A program made the translations under genes and the position numbers. Under the pieces are notes generated by a model. That model did not search any database. It was given only the letters and a program-made list of their open reading frames with translations, and was not told the DNA's origin. DNA of 64,000 nt from NCBI GenBank assembly GCA_004293815.1, contig RDZD01000011.1:1-64000 (forward strand), in the 5' to 3' direction. Origin of the DNA: Cytophagales bacterium (GTDB taxonomy: Bacteria; Bacteroidota; Bacteroidia; Cytophagales; Bernardetiaceae). Of this stretch, positions 54,587 to 63,313 are shown piece by piece; the first letter of the stretch is position 1, and each line of letters begins with the position of its first letter.

Positions 54587-54594
54587 CAAAAGTA
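54587..54594 (-). promoter_or_regulatory. TAnnTTTG box for the MORN-repeat/pyrB transcript
   Basis: TACTTTTG on the minus strand about 38 nt before the MORN-gene ATG. The rest of the 54550-54877 gap, which also feeds the divergent barrel gene, is AT-rich and has no other clear signal. Confidence 0.45.
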
Positions 54595-54877
54595 TCATTT
54601 TTTTGTAAAATGCTAAAAAAACAACACAAAATCTTTTTCAGAAAAGACTTAAATAGGTGATTATCAAAACAAAAATACTTATATTTCTTTACTTCACAGC
54701 CACTACAGCCTAAATAAAAGAGTTCTTATAAAAAACTTTACTTTCAATACAAAAAAACCTATCAAGAAGCAACCTTTGCACTCGGTACGGCATCTGTTAG
54801 AAAATTGATACAGTTTGTTTTAAATCATAAGGTCACCATTTCAAATCATCTCCATCATTCACATAACATAGAACGCT

Positions 54878-55672
54878 ATGAAAAAGATCAGTTTTTTTTT
54901 AGTTTTGTTTTTAGGCTGTACATTGATTGCTCAAGCACAGTTTAGAGGTGGCATAGGCTACCAAAATAGCCGTCCTCTTGGCTCTATGGCCATGAATATC
55001 AACAATATTCATCAATTTAAGCTTGAAGGACTTGGTAAAGTGTGGCACACAAGGCTCTGGCTTGGCGGTGAAATTGGCCTTGGAGGATATGCTAGCCGAC
55101 GCGAACCTATTATGTTTGAGCAAAATGGCACCATCACCAACACTTACATCAACGTCTCGAATAACGTCACCAACTTTGGTCTCATGGCCCAGCTAGATTT
55201 ACTTAAGCGTTTCAATGTGGCCATGCCTTACCTACACGCGGCAGTAAATACCAACATCTATGCCACCAAACTTGTCATAGAAGATCCTGAAGATGAGGAC
55301 GGTTGCGAGCCTTTGGACTCTGAGGTTCTGCGCCGCGATTATGCTGCTTCTGCAAGCTTGGGAGTAGGTGTACGCTTGGCTCTTTTTAACCAAGACTCAA
55401 GGTTTTGCGACTATATAACCATGGGGCGCACAATGTTGGATTTGCGAGCCTTCTACACACTAGGCACCCGCGTGAGTTACATGAATGCAAACGAAATGAA
55501 CAACCACAATCATTCGCAGCATGAGCCGCGTGCTAATACTGAATCTATTGATATTCAATTCCGTAACAGGCAGACGAATGATATTCATGCACACCGCGTG
55601 GGCACTGTTTTTAATGATCCTTTAAGCCATTTGGGCATACAAGCCACTATCTCGGTTAGTCTTGGTGAATAG
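54878..55672 (+). CDS. probable outer-membrane beta-barrel protein, unknown
   Basis: 264 aa with a signal peptide (MKKISFFLVLFLGCTLIAQA, mature QFRGGIG). The body shows amphipathic beta strands with Gly turns and aromatic ends: GIGYQNSRPLGSMAMNINNI, GKVWHTRLWLGGEIGLGGYA, FGLMAQLDLLKRFNVAMPYL, ASASLGVGVRLALFNQ and LGIQATISVSLGE at the end, as for a small barrel. A His/Asn-rich loop (NEMNNHNHSQHEPR) is unusual and may bind metal. No exact family is recognised. Convergent with the gene below across a shared terminator. Confidence 0.65.
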   Translation: MKKISFFLVLFLGCTLIAQAQFRGGIGYQNSRPLGSMAMNINNIHQFKLEGLGKVWHTRLWLGGEIGLGGYASRREPIMFEQNGTITNTYINVSNNVTNFGLMAQLDLLKRFNVAMPYLHAAVNTNIYATKLVIEDPEDEDGCEPLDSEVLRRDYAASASLGVGVRLALFNQDSRFCDYITMGRTMLDLRAFYTLGTRVSYMNANEMNNHNHSQHEPRANTESIDIQFRNRQTNDIHAHRVGTVFNDPLSHLGIQATISVSLGE

Positions 55673-55689
55673 GGCTACTAAAAGTTTGT

Positions 55690-55747
55690 AAATATAAAAA
55701 GTCGTTTACGCGGTACATTAGCACCAAGTAAGCGACTTTTTATATTT
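55690..55747. terminator. bidirectional terminator, 15-bp perfect stem
   Basis: AAATATAAAAAGTCG (55690-55704) and CGACTTTTTATATTT (55733-55747) between convergent genes; A/T-rich on both outer sides. Confidence 0.8.
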
Positions 55748-55774
55748 CTAACTCAATATCCCTTGACCGTTCTA

Positions 55775-57070
55775 TCAATTTGTTTTAAACTCTAGCAAGT
55801 AAGGCTTGAGTGCAATTCCTTTTTTATTCCTAAATCTATTGGTTAGTAACACTTGATAATGCTTGCTGGGCTCAAACTCTACTTCAATTGTGATGGTTTT
55901 ATTGTTATTGCTCCACCCTATGAGCTGCTTAAATTTATAGATATGGTTTTCGCCAAGTGGTCCATAGTCAAATCCTCTGTGGTTTGTATCCATTTCTTCT
56001 GAAAAATTGATAGAAATTTGAGTCACACCCGCCTGAATAGTTTGGTTGCCGTTTTTAAAAGGCTCTATACTGGTTACAGTTGGTCGCTGTGCCTCGTAGT
56101 CCTTGTACAGTTCGTCTAGTTTTTTAGGCAACAATTGCGTTGCATTGACAATCCGTTCTACTTCTTTTTCATTGGTGTAATCTAGCTCAATAAGCTCTTT
56201 GATGGCTTTTGACTTGTCTTTAGAAAGATTGTAATAACGTTCACAAATTTCATAACCGATGTAGTAGCCCAAGTCTCTAATTTTTAATTCATTTCTATTC
56301 TCACCCCATAACCAGTTGTAATTGTTTGTCATTACAAACAAATCGGATACAAATTTAGCAATAACAATTTCGGAGTTAGCCTTACCGTACTCTATAGCAG
56401 GTGTGGTAGATTTTGTGCCAGTTATTTTGGAGGAAACAAACTCTGCAACGCCTTCATAGAGGCACATAGAAAGCAAGTTTTCTACCAGTGGTTTTTGTTG
56501 AGTGTGAATGTACTCGTGTGTGCACAGTAGGGGCAGTTCCTTGTATGGATTTCGTTCTTTATAAAATGGTTGCCGCCAACTTGGCAGTTCGTCTATTACA
56601 GTTGTCTTATCTGCTAATGAAACTTCGGCTCCAATCAAGATTTTATTGCCTTGGACTGTTCCTCCTGTGCGAAAGGCACCAACAGCAAAATAGATTACCA
56701 CTGGCTTAAGATCAGGATAAGCCTTTTTTAGCTTCTGAATGTTGGCGTTGATTTTAGGATAAAGGCTTTTTAGCTTGCGTGTATTTGGCTTTAGCGAATT
56801 CCAAAATTTGGGGTTTTGTGTTATACAATCTACCAGTTCTTTTTCGGAATAGTTACGAACCTCCATCAAGCCCTTTAGACCTAGCGTTGCTTTATCAAGA
56901 TAAAACTCTCTTAAAAGTTCATATTGACGGGTAGTATCTTTAGTAGAAAGTATTTTATCGTATGCAACCCAGAAATTATCTAGGTCACTTGAAACAAATT
57001 TTTGTTCCAATCTTTAAGCAAAAGAAATCGTAGCATAGCTAAACATCAGGAGTAGCAAAACAATTCTCAT
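55775..57070 (-). pseudogene. secreted HExxH protease-like gene with a nonsense codon at the signal-peptide junction
   Basis: The 411-codon open frame from 57010 to 55775 has a TTG as its first possible start and no signal peptide. Reading 60 nt further up in the same frame gives ATG (57068-57070) and a perfect signal peptide, MRIVLLLLMFSYATISFA, then TAA (57014-57016), then RLEQKFVSS. A CAA to TAA change at the A-Q cleavage site explains this. The body has CTHEYIHTQQK (HExxH) with GVAEFVSSKITG, similar to DUF2268-type peptidases. A C-terminal Ig-like domain (TSIEPFKNGNQTI, QISINFSEEMD) follows. Otherwise intact, so recent, or a sequencing error. Confidence 0.75.
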
Positions 57071-57146
57071 ATTGTCTAAAAGTATGAGTGAGGAAAAAAC
57101 ACAAAGGTTGTAAAAGAATCGTCATGATTTCCCTTAAGAATTCTTC

Positions 57147-58223
57147 TTAGTCAGCTGTTTTGGCTTGCTTTTCTACGCTAGTTGACAATAAAAACAAAGC
57201 AAAGGAGAGACACATGAGCAAAATCAAGCCAACCAGAAGCGTATCATCCATACGAAACGCCTGCACGATAAACACAAAAGCCACTAGCACCAACTCTACT
57301 GCCAAAATAACAAATGTCGCATTTAAATGACTAAATCCTACGTTCAGCAAATGGTGATGCAAATGGTTACGGTCGGGAGAAAATGGTGAACGCCCTTGAA
57401 AAATACGCACCACAAACACACGAAGCGTGTCAAAAAGCGGATAGGCTAAGATGGCACACACCAACGCCACTGGTGTATTGATTTTGAAAACATTAGACTC
57501 AATGAGTAGGTAGTTTTGCTGTAAAAACAAGATGGTAAGCACTGCCGCCATGAATCCAAGCAGAAGAGAGCCTGTGTCGCCCATGAAAATCTGAGCTGGG
57601 CTATAGTTATAGCGCAAAAATGCCAATGACGCGCCCACTATGCTAAAACAAAGTACTGACACATAAGAACTGCCCAGAAAAGCAAACCAGAAACCATAAA
57701 ACCCAAAAATAAGGATGGCCAAAGTCCCCGCCAAGCCATCTATACCGTCTATCAAGTTATAGGCATTGGTGATGACTATCAAAATAAAAAGCGTGATAAT
57801 ATAGCTCGCAAAGTCATTGATTTCATACACACCCAAAAAGCCATAAAGAGATGTCAGCTTGACTTTAGCCAAAAACATAACCATAACACAAGCCAAAACC
57901 TGTCCTACCAACTTCCACAGTGGGCGTAAAGCCAAGAAATCATCGCGCATGCCCACAGCAACCACCACTAGCAAACTGCCTATAATGTAGGAAATCAGGT
58001 GTATATCTCTGAATTCTGAATAAGTAGTTACCAACAAAACAGAAATCATAAAACCAAAAAAGATAGCCAAGCCACCAAAGCGCGGTATTTTTCGTACATG
58101 TATCTTCCTTTCGTCTGGTACGTCAGAAATATCATAGCGCAGAGCTACTTTGATAATCTCGGGCAATAAAAAACTACTTACTAAAAACGATATGATTAAT
58201 GATAGCAAAATGTCTTTGAGCAT
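57147..58223 (-). CDS. undecaprenyl-phosphate N-acetylglucosaminyl 1-phosphate transferase type protein (WecA/TagO)
   Basis: 358 aa polytopic enzyme (about ten to eleven spans) of the MraY/WecA family, which starts a lipid-linked glycan by adding a sugar-1-phosphate to undecaprenyl phosphate. Motifs: VPDERKIHVRKIPRFGGLAI, the Asp pair in VGMRDDFLALRPLWKL, NAYNLIDGIDGLAGTLAI, and SPAQIFMGDTGSLLLGFMA. DRNHLHHHLLNVGFSH, the family's C-terminal His cluster, is also present. The KIHxxxxPRxGG start favours WecA/TagO over MraY. No glycosyltransferase cluster is adjacent. Confidence 0.9.
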   Translation of the reverse strand: MLKDILLSLIISFLVSSFLLPEIIKVALRYDISDVPDERKIHVRKIPRFGGLAIFFGFMISVLLVTTYSEFRDIHLISYIIGSLLVVVAVGMRDDFLALRPLWKLVGQVLACVMVMFLAKVKLTSLYGFLGVYEINDFASYIITLFILIVITNAYNLIDGIDGLAGTLAILIFGFYGFWFAFLGSSYVSVLCFSIVGASLAFLRYNYSPAQIFMGDTGSLLLGFMAAVLTILFLQQNYLLIESNVFKINTPVALVCAILAYPLFDTLRVFVVRIFQGRSPFSPDRNHLHHHLLNVGFSHLNATFVILAVELVLVAFVFIVQAFRMDDTLLVGLILLMCLSFALFLLSTSVEKQAKTAD

Positions 58224-58269
58224 AGTATCTGAAACTTGCTGGGTAAATGCGTCAAATTAGAAAATTATG

Positions 58270-58773
58270 TTAAATACTCTTAATACTGCTTTTTGAATAG
58301 GATTGATTGAGTGTTTGTTGCAATGCGTGGTAGCTCTGTGAGGGTAGCCCTATTGCCTTCGTGGGTGTGGTAGACTGAGGCTCGCCTTGCATAGCCCATT
58401 GTAGCGCACCTTTGCGATAGGCATAAGCCAAACCAAGCAGTAAGAAGAGTACAAAAACGCCTAGTTCAGCCACTAAAAACAATAGCTGCGAAGCTTCACG
58501 CACTGTTCCCCAGTATTTTGCCCACGGAAAAAGCAAAATACTCTCTAGCTCAAAAATGACAAATAAAAGTGCTAGACATAAATACCTGAGCCCAAACCCC
58601 TTTGAGGGCATAAAAAGTGAGTTTTCACCGCATTCGTAACTGCTTGATTTCTCTTGATTGGGTGCATGAGGACGCAAAAAAGCCGACAGGCGTAGTAACA
58701 GCCCGCTGATTAGCAACCCCAGACCTACAAAGAGCCATAGATATGAATATGTATGTAAATTTTCCCAAAGCAT
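58270..58773 (-). CDS. nuoA: NADH-quinone oxidoreductase subunit A
   Basis: 167 aa with three spans (YLWLFVGLGLLISGLLLRL, LCLALLFVIFELESILLFPW, LFLVAELGVFVLFLLLGLAY). The signatures YECGENSLFMPSKGFGLRY and FVIFELESILLFPWA are those of NuoA, with the usual FDVE as FELE. A C-terminal extension of about 40 aa (GEPQSTTPTKAIGL onward) is unusual. nuoB and the other complex I genes are not adjacent; upstream is a 390-bp gap and downstream the WecA-type gene, 46 bp away. Confidence 0.87.
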   Translation of the reverse strand: MLWENLHTYSYLWLFVGLGLLISGLLLRLSAFLRPHAPNQEKSSSYECGENSLFMPSKGFGLRYLCLALLFVIFELESILLFPWAKYWGTVREASQLLFLVAELGVFVLFLLLGLAYAYRKGALQWAMQGEPQSTTPTKAIGLPSQSYHALQQTLNQSYSKSSIKSI

Positions 58774-59163
58774 ACCAAAACAATGAATGTCGTGTAAGGC
58801 TCTAATCTATATTACAACGTTTAGCTTGAATAATAATTGATATTAAAACCCCGCGCCGCGCTAAATACATACTTTTGCATGTTTTGGTGCAGTTCGAACT
58901 CATCAAAATAAGTTAAAATTTGTTGAACAAGCAAGTAAAACAAAACATTTAACAACACTTTAACAGTATGTAGGTTTAAATCCAAAAATGCATTCTCAAT
59001 ACTTACTCTAATCTGAGAAGATAGAAAAATTCTAGACTTCTTGAGACACTGTTTAGAAGAAAAGTGCTTGCTTAGAGCAAATTTTAGTAGTAATTACCTT
59101 GCCCTACGTACATAAAAAGTATAAGCCAACGAACAGCAGCTAAGAAAAAAGTCTCTTTCGCTG
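58774..59163. other. 390-bp intergenic region, no gene; imperfect palindrome near its left-arm end
   Basis: AT-rich apart from a short GC stretch (CCCCGCGCCGCGC at about 58848-58860). A TACTTTTG on the plus strand near 58870 has no plus-strand gene after it. At 59124-59189 CCAACGAACAGC and GCTGTTAGTGGTTGG form an imperfect inverted repeat overlapping the end of the next gene; it probably is that gene's terminator-like hairpin. Confidence 0.4.
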
Positions 59164-59502
59164 TTAGTGGTTGGTGTTTTTTGCTGTCTGTATATAAGTC
59201 TCGATTTGGTCGTAGGTTATTACTTCTCCAATTTCATTCTCTTTGTGACTTGTTTTTTGAGCATTGTTTATAAAGACAATAGGTATTTTTGATGTTTTTT
59301 TTCTTTGTCTTACTGCCATTGCTGTTTGCAATCCATGACTGGTTTTTGCATGATAGTTTACAAATACAAGGTCAGGCATTATCTCACTAATGGACTTGTA
59401 TGCCAGTCCACCATCCATACTTTCTCGGTAAATTTCTACGTCCTGCGAAATTCTTTTCTCAATTTCTGTACTGTTTGAAAAGTCAATGATAAATATTTTC
59501 AT
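59164..59502 (-). CDS. receiver-like protein lacking the phospho-acceptor, unknown
   Basis: 112 aa from ATG 59502. The pattern is that of a CheY-like fold: first strand MKIFIIDFSNSTEIEK with an acidic residue, then SEIMPDLVFVNYHAKTSHGL and KIPIVFINNAQKTSH. In receivers the strand before the loop reads DLVxxDxxMP; here the acceptor Asp is Asn (FVNYH), and the conserved Thr/Ser and Lys are not evident. So, if the fold is right, it is a pseudo-receiver, and the match may be distant. Its start overlaps the upstream membrane-protein stop as ATGA, implying translational coupling. Confidence 0.5.
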   Translation of the reverse strand: MKIFIIDFSNSTEIEKRISQDVEIYRESMDGGLAYKSISEIMPDLVFVNYHAKTSHGLQTAMAVRQRKKTSKIPIVFINNAQKTSHKENEIGEVITYDQIETYIQTAKNTNH

Positions 59503-59846
59503 AGCCCAATTTTGTGTTTCCAAAATAACAGAGTAACTAGTACTATCATAGAAATAAATGTCCCAACAGGCAAATACCACATTGTCAATATACTAATCGC
59601 TATCCCAAGAATGTAAGACCATTCTTTATTAGTCCACAAGGCATAAATCCAAATAAGCCATATGAGTCCATACAAAATAAAAAGCCAACCAAGTTTGAAA
59701 ACATCAATGTGCATTTTATAAAAAATCTCAGCCCATGGTCCAGGTTTTTGGGGACCGATGTATTTTCCATTTACTGTTACAAAAATGCCGTCAAGTAGCA
59801 TAAAGACACCGTTCAAAAAGCTGAGTATTGTAATTATTGTTTTCAT
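59499..59846 (-). CDS. small integral membrane protein, unknown
   Basis: 115 aa with four predicted spans: ITILSFLNGVFMLLDGIFVT, VFKLGWLFILYGLIWLIWIY, YILGIAISILTMWYLP and FISMIVLVTLLFW. It has a short loop GKYIGPQKPGPWAEIFYKM. No family is recognised. It shares a four-base ATGA overlap with the receiver-like gene downstream, so they are made together. Codon use and AT content look unlike the core genes. Confidence 0.6.
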   Translation of the reverse strand: MKTIITILSFLNGVFMLLDGIFVTVNGKYIGPQKPGPWAEIFYKMHIDVFKLGWLFILYGLIWLIWIYALWTNKEWSYILGIAISILTMWYLPVGTFISMIVLVTLLFWKHKIGL

Positions 59847-60000
59847 TTAAATTGTGCTTTGTTGCGTCTCGTTATAATTGCTGGTAATGTTTGGCGTAAT
59901 GGGGGTGAGTACACAAGTTCATTAAATGTAAAAACTTGAATTCAGCACTTCATTGCCATAAAAATCCCTGCTTTGCACAGCTATTAGGACTGATTGCGTT

Positions 60001-60375
60001 TTATGACAGTCTGTTATTATGTTCGGTCAGTGCATTTTCTATTATGCTTTTAATAGCATCATGATTAATCTTCTCAATATTTCTAAATTTTATATGTCGC
60101 AACGACTTCCCTGTTCCGATTAACAAATTATCTGAATCTAGAATATTTGCACCGTGAAAGAAACCAAGATTTACGCTATCCTTAAGTGGCTTGATGTAAC
60201 ATATTTCACCCTTCATTGTCTTTTCAGTCCCGAAGGCAATTAGCTTATCAGGTTTATCGAGCCACATTTTTTTTGTAGGTGTTAAAATGGGTGACGCTAG
60301 ATTGAATAATTCTATTGCTATCACTGAAACTTGTGGTGAAAACATTCCAAAGAATTCTTTGAGTTCCTTATCCAT
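60001..60375 (-). CDS. DUF1801-like (YdhG-type) protein
   Basis: 124 aa with the family look of DUF1801: FSPQVSVIAIELFNLASPIL, the central KLIAFGTEKTMKGEICYIKP, GFFHGANILDSDNLLIGTG and a C-terminal KFRNIEKINHDAIKSIIENA. Function is undefined. Its start lies eight bases inside the end of the upstream membrane-protein gene, so translation is coupled. Confidence 0.7.
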   Translation of the reverse strand: MDKELKEFFGMFSPQVSVIAIELFNLASPILTPTKKMWLDKPDKLIAFGTEKTMKGEICYIKPLKDSVNLGFFHGANILDSDNLLIGTGKSLRHIKFRNIEKINHDAIKSIIENALTEHNNRLS

Positions 60376-60928
60376 TATCTTCTGTTTTTATAATGAAACG
60401 AATTGATACAAATGAACTAATTATCCAGCCAAAAACTAAGTTAATGCCCGCCCCCAAAGCGTAAATTGTTGGCATTCCCCACCAGTTTAGCATATGTCCA
60501 TAAATTCCCGTAACAGCTGCAATACTTGAGATTCCTATCAACAAAATTCTTGCTCTGTTGTCAAGTTTTGTTGTTATTGATAGTAATAATGCTAAAAGCA
60601 GTGCTACAATAAATTGAGTAACAATTTCTTTTGTGAAATATGCTTCAATGTTGTAATAATTAAGTGGCTTTGCAATAACCCACGAAATTGTTCTGTCGGT
60701 TGAGTAGACACTTATTTTATCAACAAATAGCTCGTCAAATTTGTCAGTTGTCAAACTATTTGGTTGCAGTGCTATGAGGTTTGGTACTTCGAATGTCTCT
60801 GCTTGCTTTAGAGACTGTGCAGTAATAGTTTGTGCCGTTGGCACACCCCAAGGAAACATTTGAGTTAACCCACTCCACATAAAGAGTATTACTGTGGATA
60901 CAAGTGTTGATATGGTAATTTTTTTCAT
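60368..60928 (-). CDS. membrane protein, unknown
   Basis: 186 aa, four probable spans: one at the N-terminus (ISTLVSTVILFMWSGLTQMF, could be an uncleaved signal anchor), then TQFIVALLLALLLSITT, ARILLIGISSIAAVTGIYGH and YALGAGINLVFGWIISSFVS. The segment of about 85 residues between the first two spans would be outside. I do not recognise it. It overlaps the DUF1801-like gene by eight bases. Confidence 0.6.
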   Translation of the reverse strand: MKKITISTLVSTVILFMWSGLTQMFPWGVPTAQTITAQSLKQAETFEVPNLIALQPNSLTTDKFDELFVDKISVYSTDRTISWVIAKPLNYYNIEAYFTKEIVTQFIVALLLALLLSITTKLDNRARILLIGISSIAAVTGIYGHMLNWWGMPTIYALGAGINLVFGWIISSFVSIRFIIKTEDNG

Positions 60929-61014
60929 TTTTCTGTCTTTTTATAGTAAAAAGGTTTGTATACTTCATTCAGCTCTCATTTTGACAATGCTTTGTTAAAT
61001 GTTGGAGTTCTTTG

Positions 61015-61991
61015 TCAATTACTTAGTCGGTAATAAGAAAGTTCATCTGAAGGCTCAAAACCAAGTTTTAAAGCCAATTTATATGAACTGGTATTTTCAA
61101 GTCGGCAAGCCCAAATAGGTTCATAGTTTTTAGAAATACAGTACTCAATTAACGCAGAGCAAACTAGTTCAGCAAAACCTTTTCCTCTAAATTTTTCAAC
61201 TGTCTCTATTCCAAGTTCAAACTGATTGCCTAAAAAATATGACGAAAAAGCCATTGCCGCTAAGTCACCTTCGTAAAGAAGCCCATATGCAAATCCTTTT
61301 AAAAAAAGTCATCTGCACTGTCCCAAAAATGACTTGGTACAACACTTCCTTTCATCTTTTGAAACATTTCTCTGTCCACTTTCTTTATGACTATGCCGGG
61401 GTTGAGAACATTCTTTTTTTGTCTTGAGTATTTTTCTGGTTTAAATTTAAAATTTATCCTTGTATGAAGCTCAATTACCCCTTTGCAAATGGACTGAATA
61501 TTGTCCTTTGATTGAATTAAGTAGCCATCAAATAGCTTTTGTAGCACATCGTTCCAGTTGTTTGGAAATACTTGCATCCATTCAAAATCTGTTCTTTGTC
61601 TGCTCAAATTTAAAGCATATGATTTAAACTGTTCGTTGAAATAACAATTGTCCGACTTACCCAAAAGCAGCGTCATGCCATAAGGATGACCGATATAAAA
61701 GGTTTGTGGATTTTGCTTATCGTCAACAAATATTTTTCCTGTCACCTTATGCTCTACAATTGAGCGAGCGAATAAGTTATTAAAAGTTACCTTACTTAAT
61801 GCGTCAGTCGCTTCCAAATAATCTTTGGCATCTAACAGTTCCATCCTATATATCCAATCTATTACACTTTCTTTTCTATTTTTTGCAATTAATTTCATCC
61901 TTAAATCATCAGGGTCTTTCAGCTTAAAGACGCTGTTCAATCTAGCTTCTGGCTCATAGGATGAATTGATGTCTCGCCTCTTTGCGTTCAT
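61015..61991 (-). pseudogene. GNAT-type acetyltransferase gene with a -1 frameshift at an A7/T7 run
   Basis: Two frames cover one protein: codons from 61991 to a TAA at 61299-61301 (230 aa, ...HFWDSADDFF) and from about 61296 to 61015 (...KGFAYGLLYEGDLAAMAF, with a GNAT acetyl-CoA loop KFRGKGFAELVCSALIEYC). The minus strand has seven T (plus-strand A at 61301-61307) followed by AAAAGG. With eight T the frame reads SADDFFLKGFAYGLLYE and joins both halves into a protein of about 325 aa. The C-terminal half is a GNAT fold (ENTSSYKLALKLGFEP), probably of the ZmaR-like group. Disrupted, phase-variable, or a sequencing error. Confidence 0.75.
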
Positions 61992-62140
61992 TTACTTTAA
62001 GCAATTGTACAAGACTTTACTGGGCTTGTATCAAAATAAATCTTCCCTAAAGCAACGCACAGTAATTCGAAGACTCTCAATTAAGCCATTCTAAGTTATG
62101 CAACAAGCAAAACATTCTTATAAGATTATTTTCTTCCCTA

Positions 62141-62959
62141 TTACTTCTGTGCACAAAGAACAATATTCCAAGCCAGTCGGTTGATGAGAGGAAGCTTTAA
62201 AAAGAATTTATCCAAACTCTGGAGTGGCTTGAACCACCATCCAATGGTTTTTGGGGTTTCCTTATAAATCTGCTTCCAATAGCGCACTTTGTTTGGATTG
62301 TAACGCTTAATAAGATAGTAATATAAAAACAGCCAAAGTGTTGAAAACCAAAACTCTCTATGCTCAACCTTGGTAAACACTTTCCCATAAGTTCGTATCA
62401 TATCAAAGCCAAGTGGCATCTCATCGTCGGTGCGTACTTCTGTGGCCATGCGACGATAAACATTGATAACTGGATTATATTTGAGAGGATCCCAAGTATA
62501 AAGCCAACCACCTTTTTTAAGAAAATAGTGGATGTTACTAATCCATTTAAGATGTTCGTCTTTGGGTACGTGATGCATGAGGTTGGCACAATGTACAATA
62601 TCAAAAAAACCTTCACCAAAAGCTATTTTTTCGGCAGGTGCAATCACAGTATGTATTTTTACGCCATAGCGCGCCGCTAAGGCATTGGCAAACTCTCCCA
62701 TCTGAGGAGAGATATCATTGTAGTAAACCTCCGCACCTTGCAAAGCAAAATACACAGAACTTTCACCTAAACCCGCGCCCACATCTAATACCTTTTTGCC
62801 TTTAAGGTTACCACAATGTTGGATAATAAAACGATTCTCCATAGCTGTGAGTCCCTCAAAAAGGCTCATAACATCTATATCTTCTATTTTCTCGGAGTTT
62901 GCCCATTCGTCATGAAACTCTGCCTCACGTTGATGCAATTTTTCTATTTCCGTATTCAT
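62141..62959 (-). CDS. class I SAM-dependent methyltransferase
   Basis: 272 aa from ATG 62959 (MNTEIEKL); a TTG four codons earlier is possible. SAM-binding motif I is KVLDVGAGLGESSVYFALQG, then VYYNDISPQMGEFANALAAR, FDIVHCANLMHHVPKDEHL (motif IV, HHxxD-like) and FLKKGGWLYTWDPLKYNP. The C-terminal 90 residues are hydrophobic and aromatic (LWLFLYYYLIKRYNP), suggesting a membrane-associated or lipid-like substrate such as a ubiquinone- or sugar-type acceptor. Substrate unknown. Monocistronic. Confidence 0.82.
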   Translation of the reverse strand: MNTEIEKLHQREAEFHDEWANSEKIEDIDVMSLFEGLTAMENRFIIQHCGNLKGKKVLDVGAGLGESSVYFALQGAEVYYNDISPQMGEFANALAARYGVKIHTVIAPAEKIAFGEGFFDIVHCANLMHHVPKDEHLKWISNIHYFLKKGGWLYTWDPLKYNPVINVYRRMATEVRTDDEMPLGFDMIRTYGKVFTKVEHREFWFSTLWLFLYYYLIKRYNPNKVRYWKQIYKETPKTIGWWFKPLQSLDKFFLKLPLINRLAWNIVLCAQK

Positions 62960-63134
62960 ATTGCTTGCCAAAAAGGTTTAACCTGTACCAGACCACAAAG
63001 GTCGCAACGAATTTATTCAAAAACAAATTTTGCTTGTATGGAAAGTTTTAAGTCCCTCATTATGTGTCCTATGGGGGTGTTAAGTGTATTTGCTAGAAAG
63101 ATGTATTAAATTTATAAAAAAAGACTTATTTTTA

Positions 63135-63165
63135 TTTGAATCATACAAAAATAGTTCTATATTTG
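63135..63165 (+). promoter_or_regulatory. consensus Bacteroidota promoter for the Spo0M-like gene
   Basis: TTTG (63135-63138), 19 nt, TATATTTG (63158-63165): an exact TTTG-N19-TAnnTTTG promoter. Start is predicted near 63173, giving a leader of about 140 nt before ATG 63314. The rest of 62960-63313 has nothing else I recognise. Confidence 0.75.
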
Positions 63166-63313
63166 TTCTGTACTAAAAAAACGTCGTTTATCAAAAGCAC
63201 TTAGAATATTATTTTTAAGTAAATTTTTGATTGCGACTCGTGTTTTGGCACAATTTTTTGTAAATAAAGTTATAGTCTTATTCGCTTTAAACTCTCAAAA
63301 AACAAAAAAAACG

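Noticed and set aside
59124-59189. Imperfect inverted repeat as an attC or mobile-element end
   Set aside because: The arms do not match integron core sites and no transposase is near. It is more likely a hairpin at the end of the 59164-59502 gene.
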